Assembly (NCBI GenBank): GCA_037043015.1 | Contig: CM073321.1 | Coordinates: forward strand, 27,951,010 to 28,015,009 | DNA length: 64,000 bases | Origin: Bryum argenteum | Taxonomy: Eukaryota; Streptophyta; Bryopsida; Bryales; Bryaceae | Direction of reading: 5' to 3' | Shown: positions 48,973-60,340 of the stretch, piece after piece | Layout: each line of letters starts with the position of its first letter | Position numbering within the stretch: the stretch's first letter is position 1 | Program-made: the position numbers and the translations under genes | Notes under the pieces: generated by a model | Told to the model about the DNA's origin: nothing | What the model saw: the letters and a program-made list of their open reading frames with translations, nothing else | Databases searched by the model: none

Positions 48973-51900
48973 AGTCTTTAAATATGCTGGACTGGCCGTT
49001 GACTGTTTGTCAGCTGCTAGGTGTCTGCGAGTCAGTGGCTGGTCAACGTGCCGTTCACTAGCGGTCGGATGTTGGGCACATGTCGATTCTGCACCGCTGA
49101 GTTGGACTGCCTGCCCGGTATAGGGTCGGGTTGGGTCGGGTCGTTTCACAGACGGTTTGGACCGCTCACAATACTGCTACCGTGGTCAGTCGGGTGCGCG
49201 GAAGTTCGTCCTCGTTATTTAAAACCATGTTTTTGATAGCCGACTTGCTGGAGGTCGGGTCGGGTATGTTGGTCGGTAGGTGCTCATCCAATAAACGGTA
49301 AGGTTTGAGCTTACCGACATTGACCACTACCGGGTCAAGGTCGAAGTGTTGGATGCTGACTAGAAGTACAGTATTGTTCGGGAGAACATACTGTACTCGG
49401 TAGGGTCCGAACCACTTGCTCCGTAACTTGCCGGCATGAACGTTAGCACCTTTGGGGTGCCACAGGATATAGTCACCTACATTATATCGGGTTGTCGGTC
49501 CTTGTGTTTGAGCCCATTGGGCCCGATTCCACTGCTTCTCTCCATGCTGGGTGGCAGCGGAAAGTCGGGTCTCGTCAAGCTTCTCCAGGTCGGCTAGGCG
49601 GGCTGCTAGAACACGCCTGGGATTGAAGTCGAAAGTGCCGGTCGACTTCAAGGTCGGTACTACATACTCGGTCGGCATCAGCGAGGTTAGTCCATAGACT
49701 AGCTGGAATGGGGAATGTCTAGTGCCGACCTTGTACGCAGTCCGGTATGCAAATAAGACTGTGTGAAGTTGGACATCCCAGTCGGTTCGATTGTCATTGA
49801 CCAACTTCTGCAGCATACGGACAATCACCTTGTTAGTCGACTCCGCCTGTCCGTTTCCCTGCGCGTAGTATGTCGTGGATGTCGTATGTCGGAGCAGAAA
49901 ATGTTCCGTGAAGGTGTGGATCGTGCTATTGATGAAATAGCTACCTTGATCGCTAACAAGCTGTAGGGGCAACCAAATCGGGTTCGGACTGCCTCGTACA
50001 GGAACTGAGCCGTTTCCTTGGCGGTGTTCCCCCTTAGTGCCCTTGCCTCGACCCACTTGGTAGCATAGTCGGTTGCCACCAGGATGTACCGACAACCGGT
50101 ATGTCGGGTCTTCACAACCGGTTCTACGAAGTCGAGTCCCCACTTCATGAACGGCTCGGCTGGAAGTTGTGTCACCAGTTTTGGTGATAGCGACTTGGTC
50201 AGACCGCCCGCCAGTTGGCACTCGTGACACGACTGACAGTACAGGACAGTGTCCCGGTAGAGGGTCGGCCACCAGTAACTTGCGTCCAGAATCTCCCGAA
50301 CGGTGATGTCGTGTGAGAAGTGGCCTCCTGCGTTACCCTTGTGTAGTTCCAGCAAGATTGCTGTCGGCTCGGTATCGATCAGGACCTTTCTGAGGTGGTT
50401 ATCCTTGCCTAGTCGATAGAGTCGACCTTCTACAACCTGAAACGGAATGGCTTTGTGAGCCAGCCGTTTCCGGGCCTCCTTCGACATGGAAGTCGGGAAA
50501 GTCCCGGTCGTGAGGTAGTCGACTATAGGGGAGAGCCAGTCCGGTTCTGCGCTGAACAGATGGGCGACACTAGTCTGGTCGGGTATGCCGACTGCCGGTT
50601 CCGCCCCTTTGTTTCTGGACAACGCGTCTGCTACTCCATGAGTTTTACCGGGTTTATAAACCACAGTAAAATCAAATTCGAGGAACAATAATAACCATCG
50701 TGCTAGTCGACCCGACACCTGGGGTTTGTTAATCAGATACTGCAAAGCCAGGTGGTCGACATAGAACACAAACCGGTTACCGAGAAGGTAGTTTCGGTAC
50801 TTGTTGATGGCATAAACCATGGCGAGAGCCTCTTTTCCGGTTGTCGTATAGTTCTTCTCCGCCTTGTTCAGCAATCTGGATGCGTAAGCAATCGGCTGGT
50901 CGACCTTACCGGTCGGGTTCTGTGCCAGCACTGCACCGACTGCAATGTCGGATGCGTCTGTGTGTTTGTGGAACTCCAGGGACCAGTCGACCCCTATCAG
51001 GATAGGTGCGGACGTATACTTCTCCTTGATGGTCCGGTAGGCTGCCTCGCATGCATCCGACCAGATGAATGGTTTGTTCTTCCTGGTCAGTCGGGTGATG
51101 GTCTCCATGATCGCTGCATAGTTCTTGATGAAGCAGCGATTGAAGACTGCAAGGCCGTTAAACTCCTGGATGGCCTTAACGTTCTTAGAAGTCGGCATGT
51201 CGACTAGTGCCTGGATCTTTTTCGGATCCGAGAACTTGCCCTCCTTGTCGACAATGTACCCCAGGATGACACCGGTAGGTACAATGAAAATGCATTTTTC
51301 AGGGTTTAGGCTCACCCCGTACTGCCGACATCTCTCGAAGACTAGACGCAGCTTCGAGAGGTGGGTCGACATGTCGTTGTAGACACTAAAATCGTCAAGA
51401 AACAGCTTCATGAAGTCGCCCAGGTATTCCTTAAAGATCTGGTTGACTATGCGTTGATAAGTCGGAGGGGCATTTTTCAGCCCAAATGGCATGACGACCC
51501 AGACGTAAGCACCCCACTCTGTGATGAATGCTGTCTTAGGTCGGTCGGCTGGCTGGATCCGAACCTGGTGGTATCCGGAAAAACAGTCCAGAAATGAGTA
51601 GGCCTCATACCCGATGACTGTGTCGAGTACCTCATCGGTGAAGGGTAGCGGATATGGGTCCTTCTTAGTGGCCGCATTGAGTCGACGAAAGTCAACACAA
51701 ATACGTAGCTTGCCGTTCTTCTTCGGGACTACGACAATAGGCGACAGCCAGGTGGCCTGGTCGACTGGTGCTATGAACCCGGCAGTTAGAAGTCGCTCCA
51801 GGTCGTCCTTGACTGCATGCGCATAGTTGGGGTTCATGCAATACCGGGCCTGGTGACTAGGCGATATGGTCAGGTCGAGGTCGATCCGATGGGTCGCAAT

Positions 51901-53304
51901 GTGTACCTGTATGCCAAGCAGGTCCTTGTAGGAAAACGCGAAAATGTCCACATATTCCCGGAACAACGACTCTGCACCAACCCTGATATCCGGGCTCAGG
52001 TTGGCATTTAGCTTCAGCAGCTTCGGGTCGGTCGGGGTGCCAACATTGACCAACTCGAGTTGATCTTCCTCATTGTGGTTCCAGTGGACAATGTCCATGT
52101 ACTGGAGCTTCTGCTGGATGGGTGTCTCGTCGAGAGGCATCGAACCTGGCGTGTGCGGAATTGCTAGGTGCGGAGGTCGGGTCGACTCTGTGAGTGGGTA
52201 CCGACAGGTCGGATCGTCTGTCGACTCAACCGGCGTGGCGACTGAAGTGTTGACCGGGGTGTTGACTGTCGGGTCAACTGCTGTGTCAACAACCGGGTCC
52301 ACTGCGGGGTCGACTGGTGTGTCGACTGTCGGGTCGACAGAAGATATCTGGTTCCAGTCGATCGTGCCAAGTGGATGCAGCTCCGGGTCGGATGCCAGGA
52401 GTATGGCTTCTTCCTCATCGGTAGTGCCTTCAACAAAGTTGTAGCAAACAAGGGCATGTCGTGTGACTGCCTCGTATCCCAACTGTCGGTTGATCCTAAC
52501 TGTCCTGACGGTTCCATTGCCCATGATTTGTACCTCATTGTTGCCCCAGTCGTGTGTGACTTTGGCGTGTCGGAGCCACGCTCGACCAAGTAACATCCGC
52601 TAGTCCGACTGGACCGTTGAGCAGTTGAGTACCACCATGGTCACGATGTACGGGATGCTATGGATGTGAATCTTGACATCCCGGAGGAGACCCTTAGGTC
52701 GGGTGAGTCTACCGTTAGCCATCTTCAGATTGAAGGGTGCTATAGAAGGCTTCGGTAGGCCCAGGCGGCGTCGTTCTTCTTCTGTGACGACGTTGACCCC
52801 GGAACCTCCGCCGATCAGAACGTCCTCGACTAGGTTCTTGCCGACCGACACGGAAATGACCAGCATGTGCCGGTCAATCACCTCGGCCGCTGCAATTAAC
52901 ACGTCCTCTGTGGTCGACTGGTCCCGGACTGTCGGGTCAGGTGAGGTGGGTTGAGATAGCCTATCTCGCACCATACTCGTGAGAGTCGGTGAAAGTTGGA
53001 ACAAGACCTTCAGCGACACTTGTAACTTGCAGTCGTGAAACCTGGTCAGAATCTGTTGGTGTATGTCCCCTACCACCGTGGAGGTTGGGTCGACTAGTCG
53101 GGTCGGCTTTGTCCGCTCCTGGTGAGGTGGGGTCGGTTGCTGGGGTAACGCATTCGGGTCCCATTCTGTTGCCGTAATGTCCTCTGCTGACTGTGTGTCA
53201 TTGTTGAAGGTCGTCGACTCCAACTCGAGTTGGAGCAGGCGGACTTCCTGCATCATTTTATCACGCAGGGCCTCCTGTACTGTCCAGTCGATCGGTTCCG
53301 GTGC

Positions 53305-53412
53305 CTGCTGGTCGGGTGTCGACTGGTCGAGTGTCGAAGGGTCGAGTGTCGACTGGTCGAGTGTGGACTGGGCGGGTGTCGACTGGTCGAGTGTCGACTA
53401 GTCGGGTGTCGA
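53305..53412. repeat. 15-bp minisatellite in the gypsy element
   Basis: About seven units like GGTCGAGTGTCGACT, giving a Ser/Thr/Asp/Pro repeat in the encoded protein. A comparable Val-Asp-Pro-Thr repeat lies at about 52.2-52.35 kb. Confidence 0.8.
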
Positions 53413-54021
53413 CTGGCTCCAAGTGATAGCTGCGACTGTCACCACGCCTACTGTAGCTGTCGGCAGATCCTCGATCACCACTGTCAAAGTACTAGGCTTG
53501 TTTTCCTTCGTCTGCTCGTTCAAAAACTTGACCACCCGTGGGTCCTTCAACATTGGACACAAATGGGTCGGATGATCCAACTGCTTGCAGAGTGAGCACG
53601 GAAATATGCGCTTTGGAGTTGTGTCCCGAGGGGGTCGACTCCTGGATCCGGGTCTCGACGGTGTTGGTGTGGCGACTGCTACTGGTACGGTCGTTGTTAC
53701 TGCTGCTCGTCGTTTGGCGAAATCGCTCTCAGGGTTGAGCCAACAATCCTTCTCCGGATGTCCCAATTTCTTGCACAGCGTACACACCTGACGTTTCGTC
53801 TTGTCGACCCGGTCGGGTCGGGCAGGGTTGTCTTGTTAGACACTGACGGACGTCAGACAGACACGACATGTCAGACAGACATTGAGCCTCAGAATGTCTA
53901 ATAGAATCTACAGAATCTTTTTTTTACCCTGGATTTACCCTGTCCAGGTTGCATCCTACGTGGCTGCCACGTGGTGTGTACAGCTCAGCAATACGGTTCG
54001 CGACTGCGCCGCGTAGAACTA

Positions 54022-54238
54022 GACCGGCGGTCGCGTCATCTAGACCGGCGGTCGCCGTGACTAGACCGGCGGTCGCCTTCTCTTCGCCTTAGCGACCGAC
54101 GATCGCCCAGGGTCGACCGACGATCGCCCAGGGTCGACCGACGATCGCCCATGAGCGACCGACGATCGCCCAGGGCGACGAGCGGTCTCGCTTGACCGGC
54201 GGTCGCCTATTTTCGCCCCTGGACCGGTGGTCGCCTAA
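54022..54238. repeat. GC-rich palindrome array 1
   Basis: Nine sites GACCGGCGGTCGCC or GACCGACGATCGCCC start near 54022, 54043, 54064, 54094, 54115, 54136, 54157, 54194 and 54222, mostly 21 bp apart. The core GACCG-G-CGGTC is an odd-length palindrome with a central G or C. Confidence 0.9.
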
Positions 54239-54648
54239 GGTGGCCTTGCATTGGAGGCTTCCCCCGAGTAGAATAAGTCAATTTATTTATCCAACATTAT
54301 CCAAAATTCTTTCGTTCACGTTTTTAAACGTAGATTAAGCATTAAGAATTCAAGATGAAACAAATTACAACAATCCACGAACCCCCGAAGAAAAGGCTAA
54401 CATCAACCATGAGGTTTGAAACTCATGTAACAAAAAATGTGGTGACATACATATGTGACTAGTGTAAAAAGGGAACATAATTATAAGAGTTGCAAAAATC
54501 TATTAGATTTGGAACAATATGTCAAAAAGTAGATTGTATATATTGCAAGTATGAAATGTGAATTACATGGCTAAATGAGCACTCAATGACGTGAGATGGT
54601 CATCCATAGGAGTCTATGAATTGCAAGAAGATATACTGATATTATAAA

Positions 54649-55029
54649 CTAATAACTGTCCTCTCTAAATACAAGCTCCGGTGGAAGCATATGATATGGT
54701 TTCGCCATCAAGCAGTTCACCACCTCCGCACACGTCATTCTCTCTTTCAATTCATGTCTGGTTAATGAAAACACTTTTGATAGGAATGAATCTCGCACCG
54801 TCGAATTCGGTAATAATTCTTCGTCGAATTCGTTATGCACACCAATCAGCTGGATGAGCTTGCCAACCGCATACGAATCTAATGCTACTGTGGTTGGATG
54901 TCGAAGTTCCTGGACGTTCAAATTTGTATCAGAAATTTTGAGGTCCATAAGTATAGAATATCTCGGGCGCCACCCACCATCGACGTGCCATATCTTCTTC
55001 TTTTTTCTGCGTCGTTTGGTATCCGTCAC
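54649..55029 (-). CDS. Kinase-like gene copy 2, C-lobe piece
   Basis: This 126-codon piece reads VALDSYAVGKLIQLIGVHNE, FLSKVFSLTRHELKERMTCA and EVVNCLMAKPYHMLPP, typical of the helical C-lobe end of a kinase domain. The first 40 residues are read in a frame shifted from the upstream text. Confidence 0.5.
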   Translation of the reverse strand: MTDTKRRRKKKKIWHVDGGWRPRYSILMDLKISDTNLNVQELRHPTTVALDSYAVGKLIQLIGVHNEFDEELLPNSTVRDSFLSKVFSLTRHELKERMTCAEVVNCLMAKPYHMLPPELVFREDSY

Positions 55030-55066
55030 GTGAAGGTTGTTTTTCTACTATACGAGATGCCATCCC

Positions 55067-56227
55067 CTAGTCACACACTCCAATACAAATCTTGGTTCCT
55101 CCGTGAGTTGGGAAATGCAATAGTATGTTTGAGGGGGATAGGTCGTTGTGAAGTACTCCTGTCTTATGCACGAGATTCATGATGTACACTAAACTCCAAG
55201 CTAACTTCATCCTGTGCTGATGGAAAAGGCTAATTCTGAAAGCCTCCTCTTGAGTGAGACTCGGAACTTCCTTCACTTTCGACCAGTGAAGATGTTTGTC
55301 TCCGACCTTCTCATCCAACTTCAACATCTCGTGTAGTGATCCTCCATTCCACCAATATGAGTAAGCTTCGAATGTCCTTGTATGCAACGCCCAAAACTTG
55401 ATAATTCCTGGATGATTCAAAGGACATACAAGAGCTTCTGCTGCAGTCTCTATCCTCCTCTTCTGAATATTCATATTCTTGGAAAGCTTTGCTGCAAACT
55501 CGATATTAGTTGGAACGTGGTCTACTCCAAGTATCTTCACCTTCCGCACCAGTCCATGGCCTCCCTCCATGTCGCGGGCTGATAGAGCTTCTATCGTAGT
55601 GTCTTGAGGAATCCACACCACCCCCGACCATGTGTCTCGTTCAAATGTGGCGCGCAAAGCGGTTTTTTCCCATGACATCCCTCGGGTTTTATTCTTGCTA
55701 AGCTTTTGGATTGAGTGTTGCCACCAATCCATCTTGCGTTTAAACTGGTCCTCCTCTTGTGTTAGACGCCTCTGTCCAAATAGCTTCTTCCACAACTCCT
55801 TTACATTGAAGATGCATTGTTCAACTCTATTTTCCATCCACAACTGGTACTGCGAATGATAATCCACATCTTGGTATTCATCCGTTTCCTCCATGGCCTT
55901 CAAAATTACTGCCTCCAATTTCTTCTTCAGTCTCTCTTTGCCGGTGCTAACATTCTTGAGGTAGGTGTGCTCTAGGAATTGAGCCTCTGTTTCCTCATAC
56001 CAATCCAAACATGCTTTTTCCGCAAACCTAGTATAATCTGGTGTTGGGAATCCGGGTTTTACTTCTTTTGGGTGTCTCCTCTTCCTCTTATGGCCTCCAC
56101 TTCCACTAGGTTGTTGCATACCAACGTCTGGTGCAAATGTTTCGGGGGCATCCAGATCCCATGTTCGTTGTCCCTCCTGGTGCTTTTTGGATTTACTCAT
56201 CGCTGAACTTCTTGAAAAAACCGGCAA
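55067..56227 (-). CDS. Kinase-like gene copy 2, main open frame
   Basis: The 386-codon piece contains the N-terminal region, the middle domain and the kinase N-lobe to catalytic loop (LVHKTGVLHNDLSPSNILLH). The glycine loop GGHGLV lacks one canonical Gly. It ends at the stop that replaces Trp after VCD. Confidence 0.65.
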   Translation of the reverse strand: MPVFSRSSAMSKSKKHQEGQRTWDLDAPETFAPDVGMQQPSGSGGHKRKRRHPKEVKPGFPTPDYTRFAEKACLDWYEETEAQFLEHTYLKNVSTGKERLKKKLEAVILKAMEETDEYQDVDYHSQYQLWMENRVEQCIFNVKELWKKLFGQRRLTQEEDQFKRKMDWWQHSIQKLSKNKTRGMSWEKTALRATFERDTWSGVVWIPQDTTIEALSARDMEGGHGLVRKVKILGVDHVPTNIEFAAKLSKNMNIQKRRIETAAEALVCPLNHPGIIKFWALHTRTFEAYSYWWNGGSLHEMLKLDEKVGDKHLHWSKVKEVPSLTQEEAFRISLFHQHRMKLAWSLVYIMNLVHKTGVLHNDLSPSNILLHFPTHGGTKICIGVCD

Positions 56228-56392
56228 AAAATCTCCCCCCTACTATCAATGTGCACCAAACTCCAAAAACTCCTCAGACGACCCGGCAGTGCGCATCATT
56301 AAGACGAGCAAGGACACAGGGCGGAGGTGAGTTCAGTAGCGGTTTGGAAAAAAGTAATATCAAACCCCTCGCGTTGGGGTTTAAATATCCTT

Positions 56393-56690
56393 GGAGACCG
56401 GCGGTCACCCTACAGTCGCCCACCAGCGGTCGCCCCAGGTCCCGCTGTTGCGACAGCTGCACCGGCGGTCGCCCTACGTCCCGCTGTCGGGACAGCTGCA
56501 CCGGCGGTCGCCGTGCGTCCCGCTGTCGCGAACAGCTGCACCGGCGGTTGCCCTACCTACCGCTGTCGCCCTACCTCCTGCGTCGCGACAGCTGTACCTG
56601 CGGTCGCGCCCTCACTGGACCGGCGGTCGCCACGCAACATCCTACCTCTATCCGGACCGCCGGCCGCCTTGAATTTGTGGTCGCCCCGGC
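56393..56690. repeat. GC-rich palindrome array 2 (between divergent genes)
   Basis: About eight sites of CAGCTG.ACCGGCGGTCGCC type with CCCGCTGTCGCGACAGCTG-like spacers. The array lies between the kinase-like gene (starting 56227, minus) and the GWED gene (starting 56826, plus), a natural bidirectional promoter position. A TATA-like ATTTAAAC is present near 56381-56388. Confidence 0.85.
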
Positions 56691-56825
56691 GTATATATTC
56701 CCCCATCGTATCTAAACTTGTTATTTGGGTTTACTGGCCTAGCGCGTTGTCTTACATCCATTAAATTGGCTGCATGCTCGTTCCGGGTAGGTAATAAGTA
56801 TTTGCCATTTTTGGCTATTTCATCC

Positions 56826-57455
56826 ATGGCTACTCTCGGGCAACTTAGGAAGGAAGAGAACGACAAGAAGAGGAAGAGGAAGGGCGCTCCACACCGGAAA
56901 AGATTACACGTGCTTCAAAATCCAAATAAGCTTGCCTTGAGAGGTTGGGAAGATGAACCAGATATGTGGACGATGGCCACTTGCGAATCGTTCATTGAAT
57001 GGTGTCACATTGACAAGAAATTCCCTCTGTCTCGTCACCATTTTCATCGGCGCACCAACAAGGCAAATCTTAAGTTTTGCGAATGCCCAAACTTCAAGGA
57101 ACGATGCATTGAGGTTTACCAAGTCCTGTATGGCATGCCATGTGTGGAGCGCAACGAGGTTCCATTGTTTCTTGCTCGTGGAGTATACGCCGAGGTTACT
57201 CTTGGTAAACGAGTGGATTGGACAACTGTCAAAGAGGGGAAGCATGTAATACGACCTTCAACGAGTGACATTCCGACAGGCATTCTAAGATTCCCTGACG
57301 CTCCTAATGGTGGCATGGCAGTGACGAGGTCTATTACCAAGGCTATGGAAGAGGCTGCCTATCATAGTGCTACATCGGAAGAGGACGATGACTCGGATGG
57401 TTCGCGGCCTCGTAAGCCGGTGCGTCAAGTACAACAACCTCTTCCTCCCGTTTGA
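56826..57455 (+). CDS. GWED gene, second copy, N-terminal domain
   Basis: I chose the ATG at 56826 over the one at 56718 because MATLGQLRKEEND matches MATRGAIRKEEKD in the hAT copy. The GWED signature follows: KLALRGWED...WTMATCESFIEWCHIDKKF, FHRRTNKANLKFCECPNFKE, RCIEVYQVLYG and LARGVYAEVTLGKRVDW. After an acidic DDDSDGS stretch it ends just before the second half of the RING-like text. The coiled coil and first RING half of the hAT copy are absent, so this is an internal-deletion form. Confidence 0.65.
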   Translation: MATLGQLRKEENDKKRKRKGAPHRKRLHVLQNPNKLALRGWEDEPDMWTMATCESFIEWCHIDKKFPLSRHHFHRRTNKANLKFCECPNFKERCIEVYQVLYGMPCVERNEVPLFLARGVYAEVTLGKRVDWTTVKEGKHVIRPSTSDIPTGILRFPDAPNGGMAVTRSITKAMEEAAYHSATSEEDDDSDGSRPRKPVRQVQQPLPPV

Positions 57456-58104
57456 CTCAAAGTCGTTGTGCTATATGCAAAGCGCCTTTTCACGAGCGGT
57501 TCTACGAGATGTTCAATCTAAGAACTTATATGCCGCCTTCTTGTGAACACAATGCTGAGACTACTGACGAGGTTCGATTATGGGTAAAGACCTTATCTGG
57601 AGTTGGCGTAGAGGTGAACATGATCTCGAGAAGAGTACTCCTAGCTCCCAATTGAATTGGGAGACTGACCCAAACGAGATTCTAAGAGTTGCACCAATAC
57701 TTGTCGGACAAGGTCCACAGCATGAGGGTAATCGGATGTTCTTCTTCCAATGCCTTGGAGGCTATTTTGATGTGAGCTCTAATACATTCAAGTGGGGGCC
57801 ACATCCAATGGGACATCGATGGAATCAATATGGGAAGAGAGTAACCGACGGTGAAGGTCGTGCCTCCATGGAAAATTTGGAAGAGTGTCAATATGCTGAG
57901 TCTACTTGGGGGCCACGATACCAGTCTCAAGCTCTAGACTATTTACTGGATGTACATAGTCCCCTCACAAGAAGGACTTTGCAGTACTTGAAAGACTCTA
58001 GAGTCTTAGATCTGATCTTAAATGCAGATGGTCCATTCAATCGAACTCGTGCAAAGCGTAAACTTCTTGTTGGAGAATGCTCCAACCCTCAGCCTAGTGA
58101 ATGA
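57456..58104 (+). pseudogene. GWED gene, second copy, RING remnant and C-terminal domain
   Basis: In one frame SRCAICKAPFHERFYEMFNL, TYMPPSCEH; then in another GKDLIWSWRRGEHDLEKSTP, GNRMFFFQCLGGYFDVSSNT, STWGPRYQSQALDYLLDVHS and a Lys/Arg-rich end at 58104. The same order (CPLCKSPFHKRLY, GEDLVWSWK, NFFYQVYSGYWDE) occurs in the hAT copy. Two frame changes are present. Confidence 0.55.
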
Positions 58105-58538
58105 TAATTACGATATTGTGAATCCATACACTCCAGCATAGCGTATGGTTTTAGCTATATAGGAATATATTCCATTATAGTATTATCGAGTGGTAGCTTT
58201 TTGCGCAACAATGTATCTCATTTCCTATTGTACTACTTTTTGCATCGATTAAATCAATGGTATGTATTTGGTTCGCTCCTTTGCTTGTGGTCTATCGATT
58301 GTACTTTGTCAGCTTTTATTGTATCTTACATCTTCATAGTCCATATAACCCGCCCAACCCCTTGTACCAATGCACAAACACGTACTTACGCATGATGAAA
58401 GGTAAAAACAAACTTCCATATATAAAGAGTATGCGAAAAAGTACATAGAAGAAATTACGTACACTTTCCCTACACCTCAATAACGTAAATCAAATATCGT
58501 TTGGTGAATGTTGGGGGTGTAAGTCCATCGCCTCTACG
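58105..58538. other. AT-rich spacer between convergent genes
   Basis: Only short frames without motifs. It separates the 3' ends of the + and - GWED genes and probably holds their terminators. Confidence 0.5.
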
Positions 58539-59864
58539 TTAAGAATCTTCAACTTTTTCCTTGCCCTTTGAAAAAAGTGATCCTTGTGGTTCCAAATCAA
58601 CGTCAATTGCGTTTAAATTGATGTCATCTTTTGCGTTACTTTTACGATGAGCCCACTCTGCCCATGCGTCCTCGAATTGAGCATTCTCCTCAGCGACACG
58701 TAGTTGCTTTGCGAGTTTTACATTTTGGTCTTCACTCCATTTCACCAGCCTCTTTAATTTGTCAACTTCCTCTGGAGTCTTGCCATACTTACCCGCTAAT
58801 GCCAAATCCCGAATGCGTAGCATCTCTTTATCTACCTCTAGAGCAATAGATTCTTCAATATCCGTCAACCGATCCCTCCTCCCAGCTAGGACCCCTTCCA
58901 GGTAAGTATGTTTTGCTGTCCAGAACTCTACGTAGTCTTCTATGGAAAGGCTCTTTGAATTTTTCTTCTCGAAAAACTTCTCCTTAGCCTCTTTTCGTAG
59001 CACAAGCATGGTCTCCATGTCAGCTATGCTGTCTAGAGCTTTTTCCAAAAGCTCCCGACATTCTTCTTGTACATCGTATGGTGCAGAAAGGGCTCTTTCT
59101 TTGAGGGCTTCCAATTCCTTTCTATTCTGCAGTACTAACTCCAATTCCATGCATTTTCCTATACTGAAATTGTGCAAAATGATCAAAGTATCCATGACTT
59201 TGGATAATCTTCCACCCACTTTTCGGAGTGGATTTACCTGAAAGGAAATTCCTTCAGTCCAATTTATTGGAGGACTAGTTGGTTCACAGAGCTCGTATTC
59301 GTGTGTGTGTTCATCCTCCGAGGATTCGGAAGAAGACCCTGGTGTGTAAAATTCCGCGTCGGCCTTAGGACTCATAGGTATAGTTCCAATTCCATCTCCT
59401 TCAATAGTCTTTGATGTCTCTCCAACCTCTATTGGTTCGGTCTTCTCTTGCATAGGCAAACGTGGATGCGTCCACCAATGCACCTCCTTTCCAAGAATCA
59501 TTTCCGCATATGCCATTTGTGCCAAAAAGTAGGGAACCTCATATTTAAAATTATGGTTGTTACCGTATATCATATGCCAAGCATATATGCATCTCGCTTT
59601 GAATTCGAAATGATGGCACTCTCGGAGGTTAGCTTCATTCTTGTGCCGATGAATATTGTGCCAATGTAGAGGAAAGAGCTTGTTGATGTGGCACCACTCC
59701 ACATATTTCTCACATATGGCAAAAGACCACGGCCCCGTCTCTTCCTCCCATCCTCTAAACGCTAATATCTTTGGATTCTTCAAGATGTCTCTGTGCTTCT
59801 TCGCAATCTGACCTCGGTCATGGCGAACCATGGATGTACCCGCTACAACGGGTAGTGCCTCCAT
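58539..59864 (-). CDS. GWED-family protein, intact 441-codon copy
   Basis: This is the best preserved member. MEALPVVAGTSMVRHDRGQ, then KILAFRGWEEETGPWSFAIC, EKYVEWCHINKLFPLHWHNI, NEANLRECHHFEFKARCIYA, VPYFLAQMAYAEMILGKEVH make up the family domain (residues about 28-135). An acidic linker and a long Glu/Lys/Leu-rich coiled coil (about residues 225-410) follow; no RING is present. It ends near residue 440. The domain has conserved Trp, Cys and His residues (WCHI, H..R.K.ANL, RC) that could bind metal or nucleic acid. I recognise no named family. Confidence 0.7.
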   Translation of the reverse strand: MEALPVVAGTSMVRHDRGQIAKKHRDILKNPKILAFRGWEEETGPWSFAICEKYVEWCHINKLFPLHWHNIHRHKNEANLRECHHFEFKARCIYAWHMIYGNNHNFKYEVPYFLAQMAYAEMILGKEVHWWTHPRLPMQEKTEPIEVGETSKTIEGDGIGTIPMSPKADAEFYTPGSSSESSEDEHTHEYELCEPTSPPINWTEGISFQVNPLRKVGGRLSKVMDTLIILHNFSIGKCMELELVLQNRKELEALKERALSAPYDVQEECRELLEKALDSIADMETMLVLRKEAKEKFFEKKNSKSLSIEDYVEFWTAKHTYLEGVLAGRRDRLTDIEESIALEVDKEMLRIRDLALAGKYGKTPEEVDKLKRLVKWSEDQNVKLAKQLRVAEENAQFEDAWAEWAHRKSNAKDDINLNAIDVDLEPQGSLFSKGKEKVEDS

Positions 59865-59999
59865 AAGAAAGATTCGTAGAAACGCAAAGTCCCTCTACGA
59901 GCAAGCAAGCAGCAACTCTGAAGTCGATACTAGTCAATGCGCGAAAAGGAGGGACTCGCAAAGTGTGAATATGGACTGCCCATCGCGTTCTTAAGCATA

Positions 60000-60335
60000 G
60001 TGATAAGGCGACCAACGGTCTACAAAATCTGCACCGCCGGTCGCCCGCCGGTCCAGCTATCGCCCTATCTGTACCGCCGATCGCCCCAGCGACCGACGTT
60101 CGCCCATGAGCGACCAACGTTTGCCCATAAGCTATACCGGCGATCGCCTTGTGACTGACGTTCGCTCGTTGGCTGGACCGCCGATCGCCCTAGCGACCGA
60201 CGTTCGCCCATGAGCTGGACCGCCGATCGCCCCAGCGACCGACGTTCGCCCATCGGCTGAATCCGGGGTCGCCCTATTTGCAATCGGGAATTCACCGACG
60301 TTCGCCCATGAGCTGAATCGGTGGTCGCCCTATTT
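60000..60335. repeat. GC-rich palindrome array 3
   Basis: Alternating sites GCTGGACCGCCGATCGCCC and GCGACCGACGTTCGCCCATG, about a dozen in all, some diverged, 20-40 bp apart. The array lies upstream of the minus-strand GWED gene (start 59864). Confidence 0.88.
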
Positions 60336-60340
60336 CACCT

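Larger units (their letters stand above)
47010..53822 (-). mobile_element. Ty3/gypsy-type LTR retrotransposon
   Basis: Parts, reading on minus: gag end with two zinc knuckles (about 53.6-53.8 kb), aspartic protease region (about 52.6-53.0 kb), reverse transcriptase (about 51.1-51.9 kb, with the FLDD box), RNase H (about 50.6-51.0 kb), and integrase with an HHCC finger and catalytic core (about 49.5-50.4 kb). A Pro/Ser/Asp-rich accessory region (47.6-48.6 kb), a purine tract and one LTR (about 47010-47561, starting TGTTAACG) follow. The 5' LTR and most of gag are not in the window: the gag text runs up to the terminal repeat of another element at 53823. The element is broken, with roughly three to five interruptions, but pol is well preserved, which suggests a fairly young insertion. 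Confidence 0.85.
54649..56227 (-). pseudogene. Kinase-like gene, second copy
   Basis: Start near 56227 (MPVFSRSSAMSKSKKHQEG; MSKSKK at 56200 is an alternative). The unknown middle domain (YTRFAEKACLDWYEETEAQF...) leads to GGHGLVRKV, FAAKLSKN, NHPGIIKFWALH and GVLHNDLSPSNILLHF. The frame then reaches IGVCD, where a stop stands at the Trp of the CDWG motif kept in the hAT copy. It continues GMASRIVEKQPSR and RRWWVAPEIFYTYGP. After a shift, DLKISDTNLNVQELRH leads to the C-lobe piece ending at 54649. The HND and CDWG-type motifs are shared by both copies, so they are family features and not decay. Confidence 0.65.
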
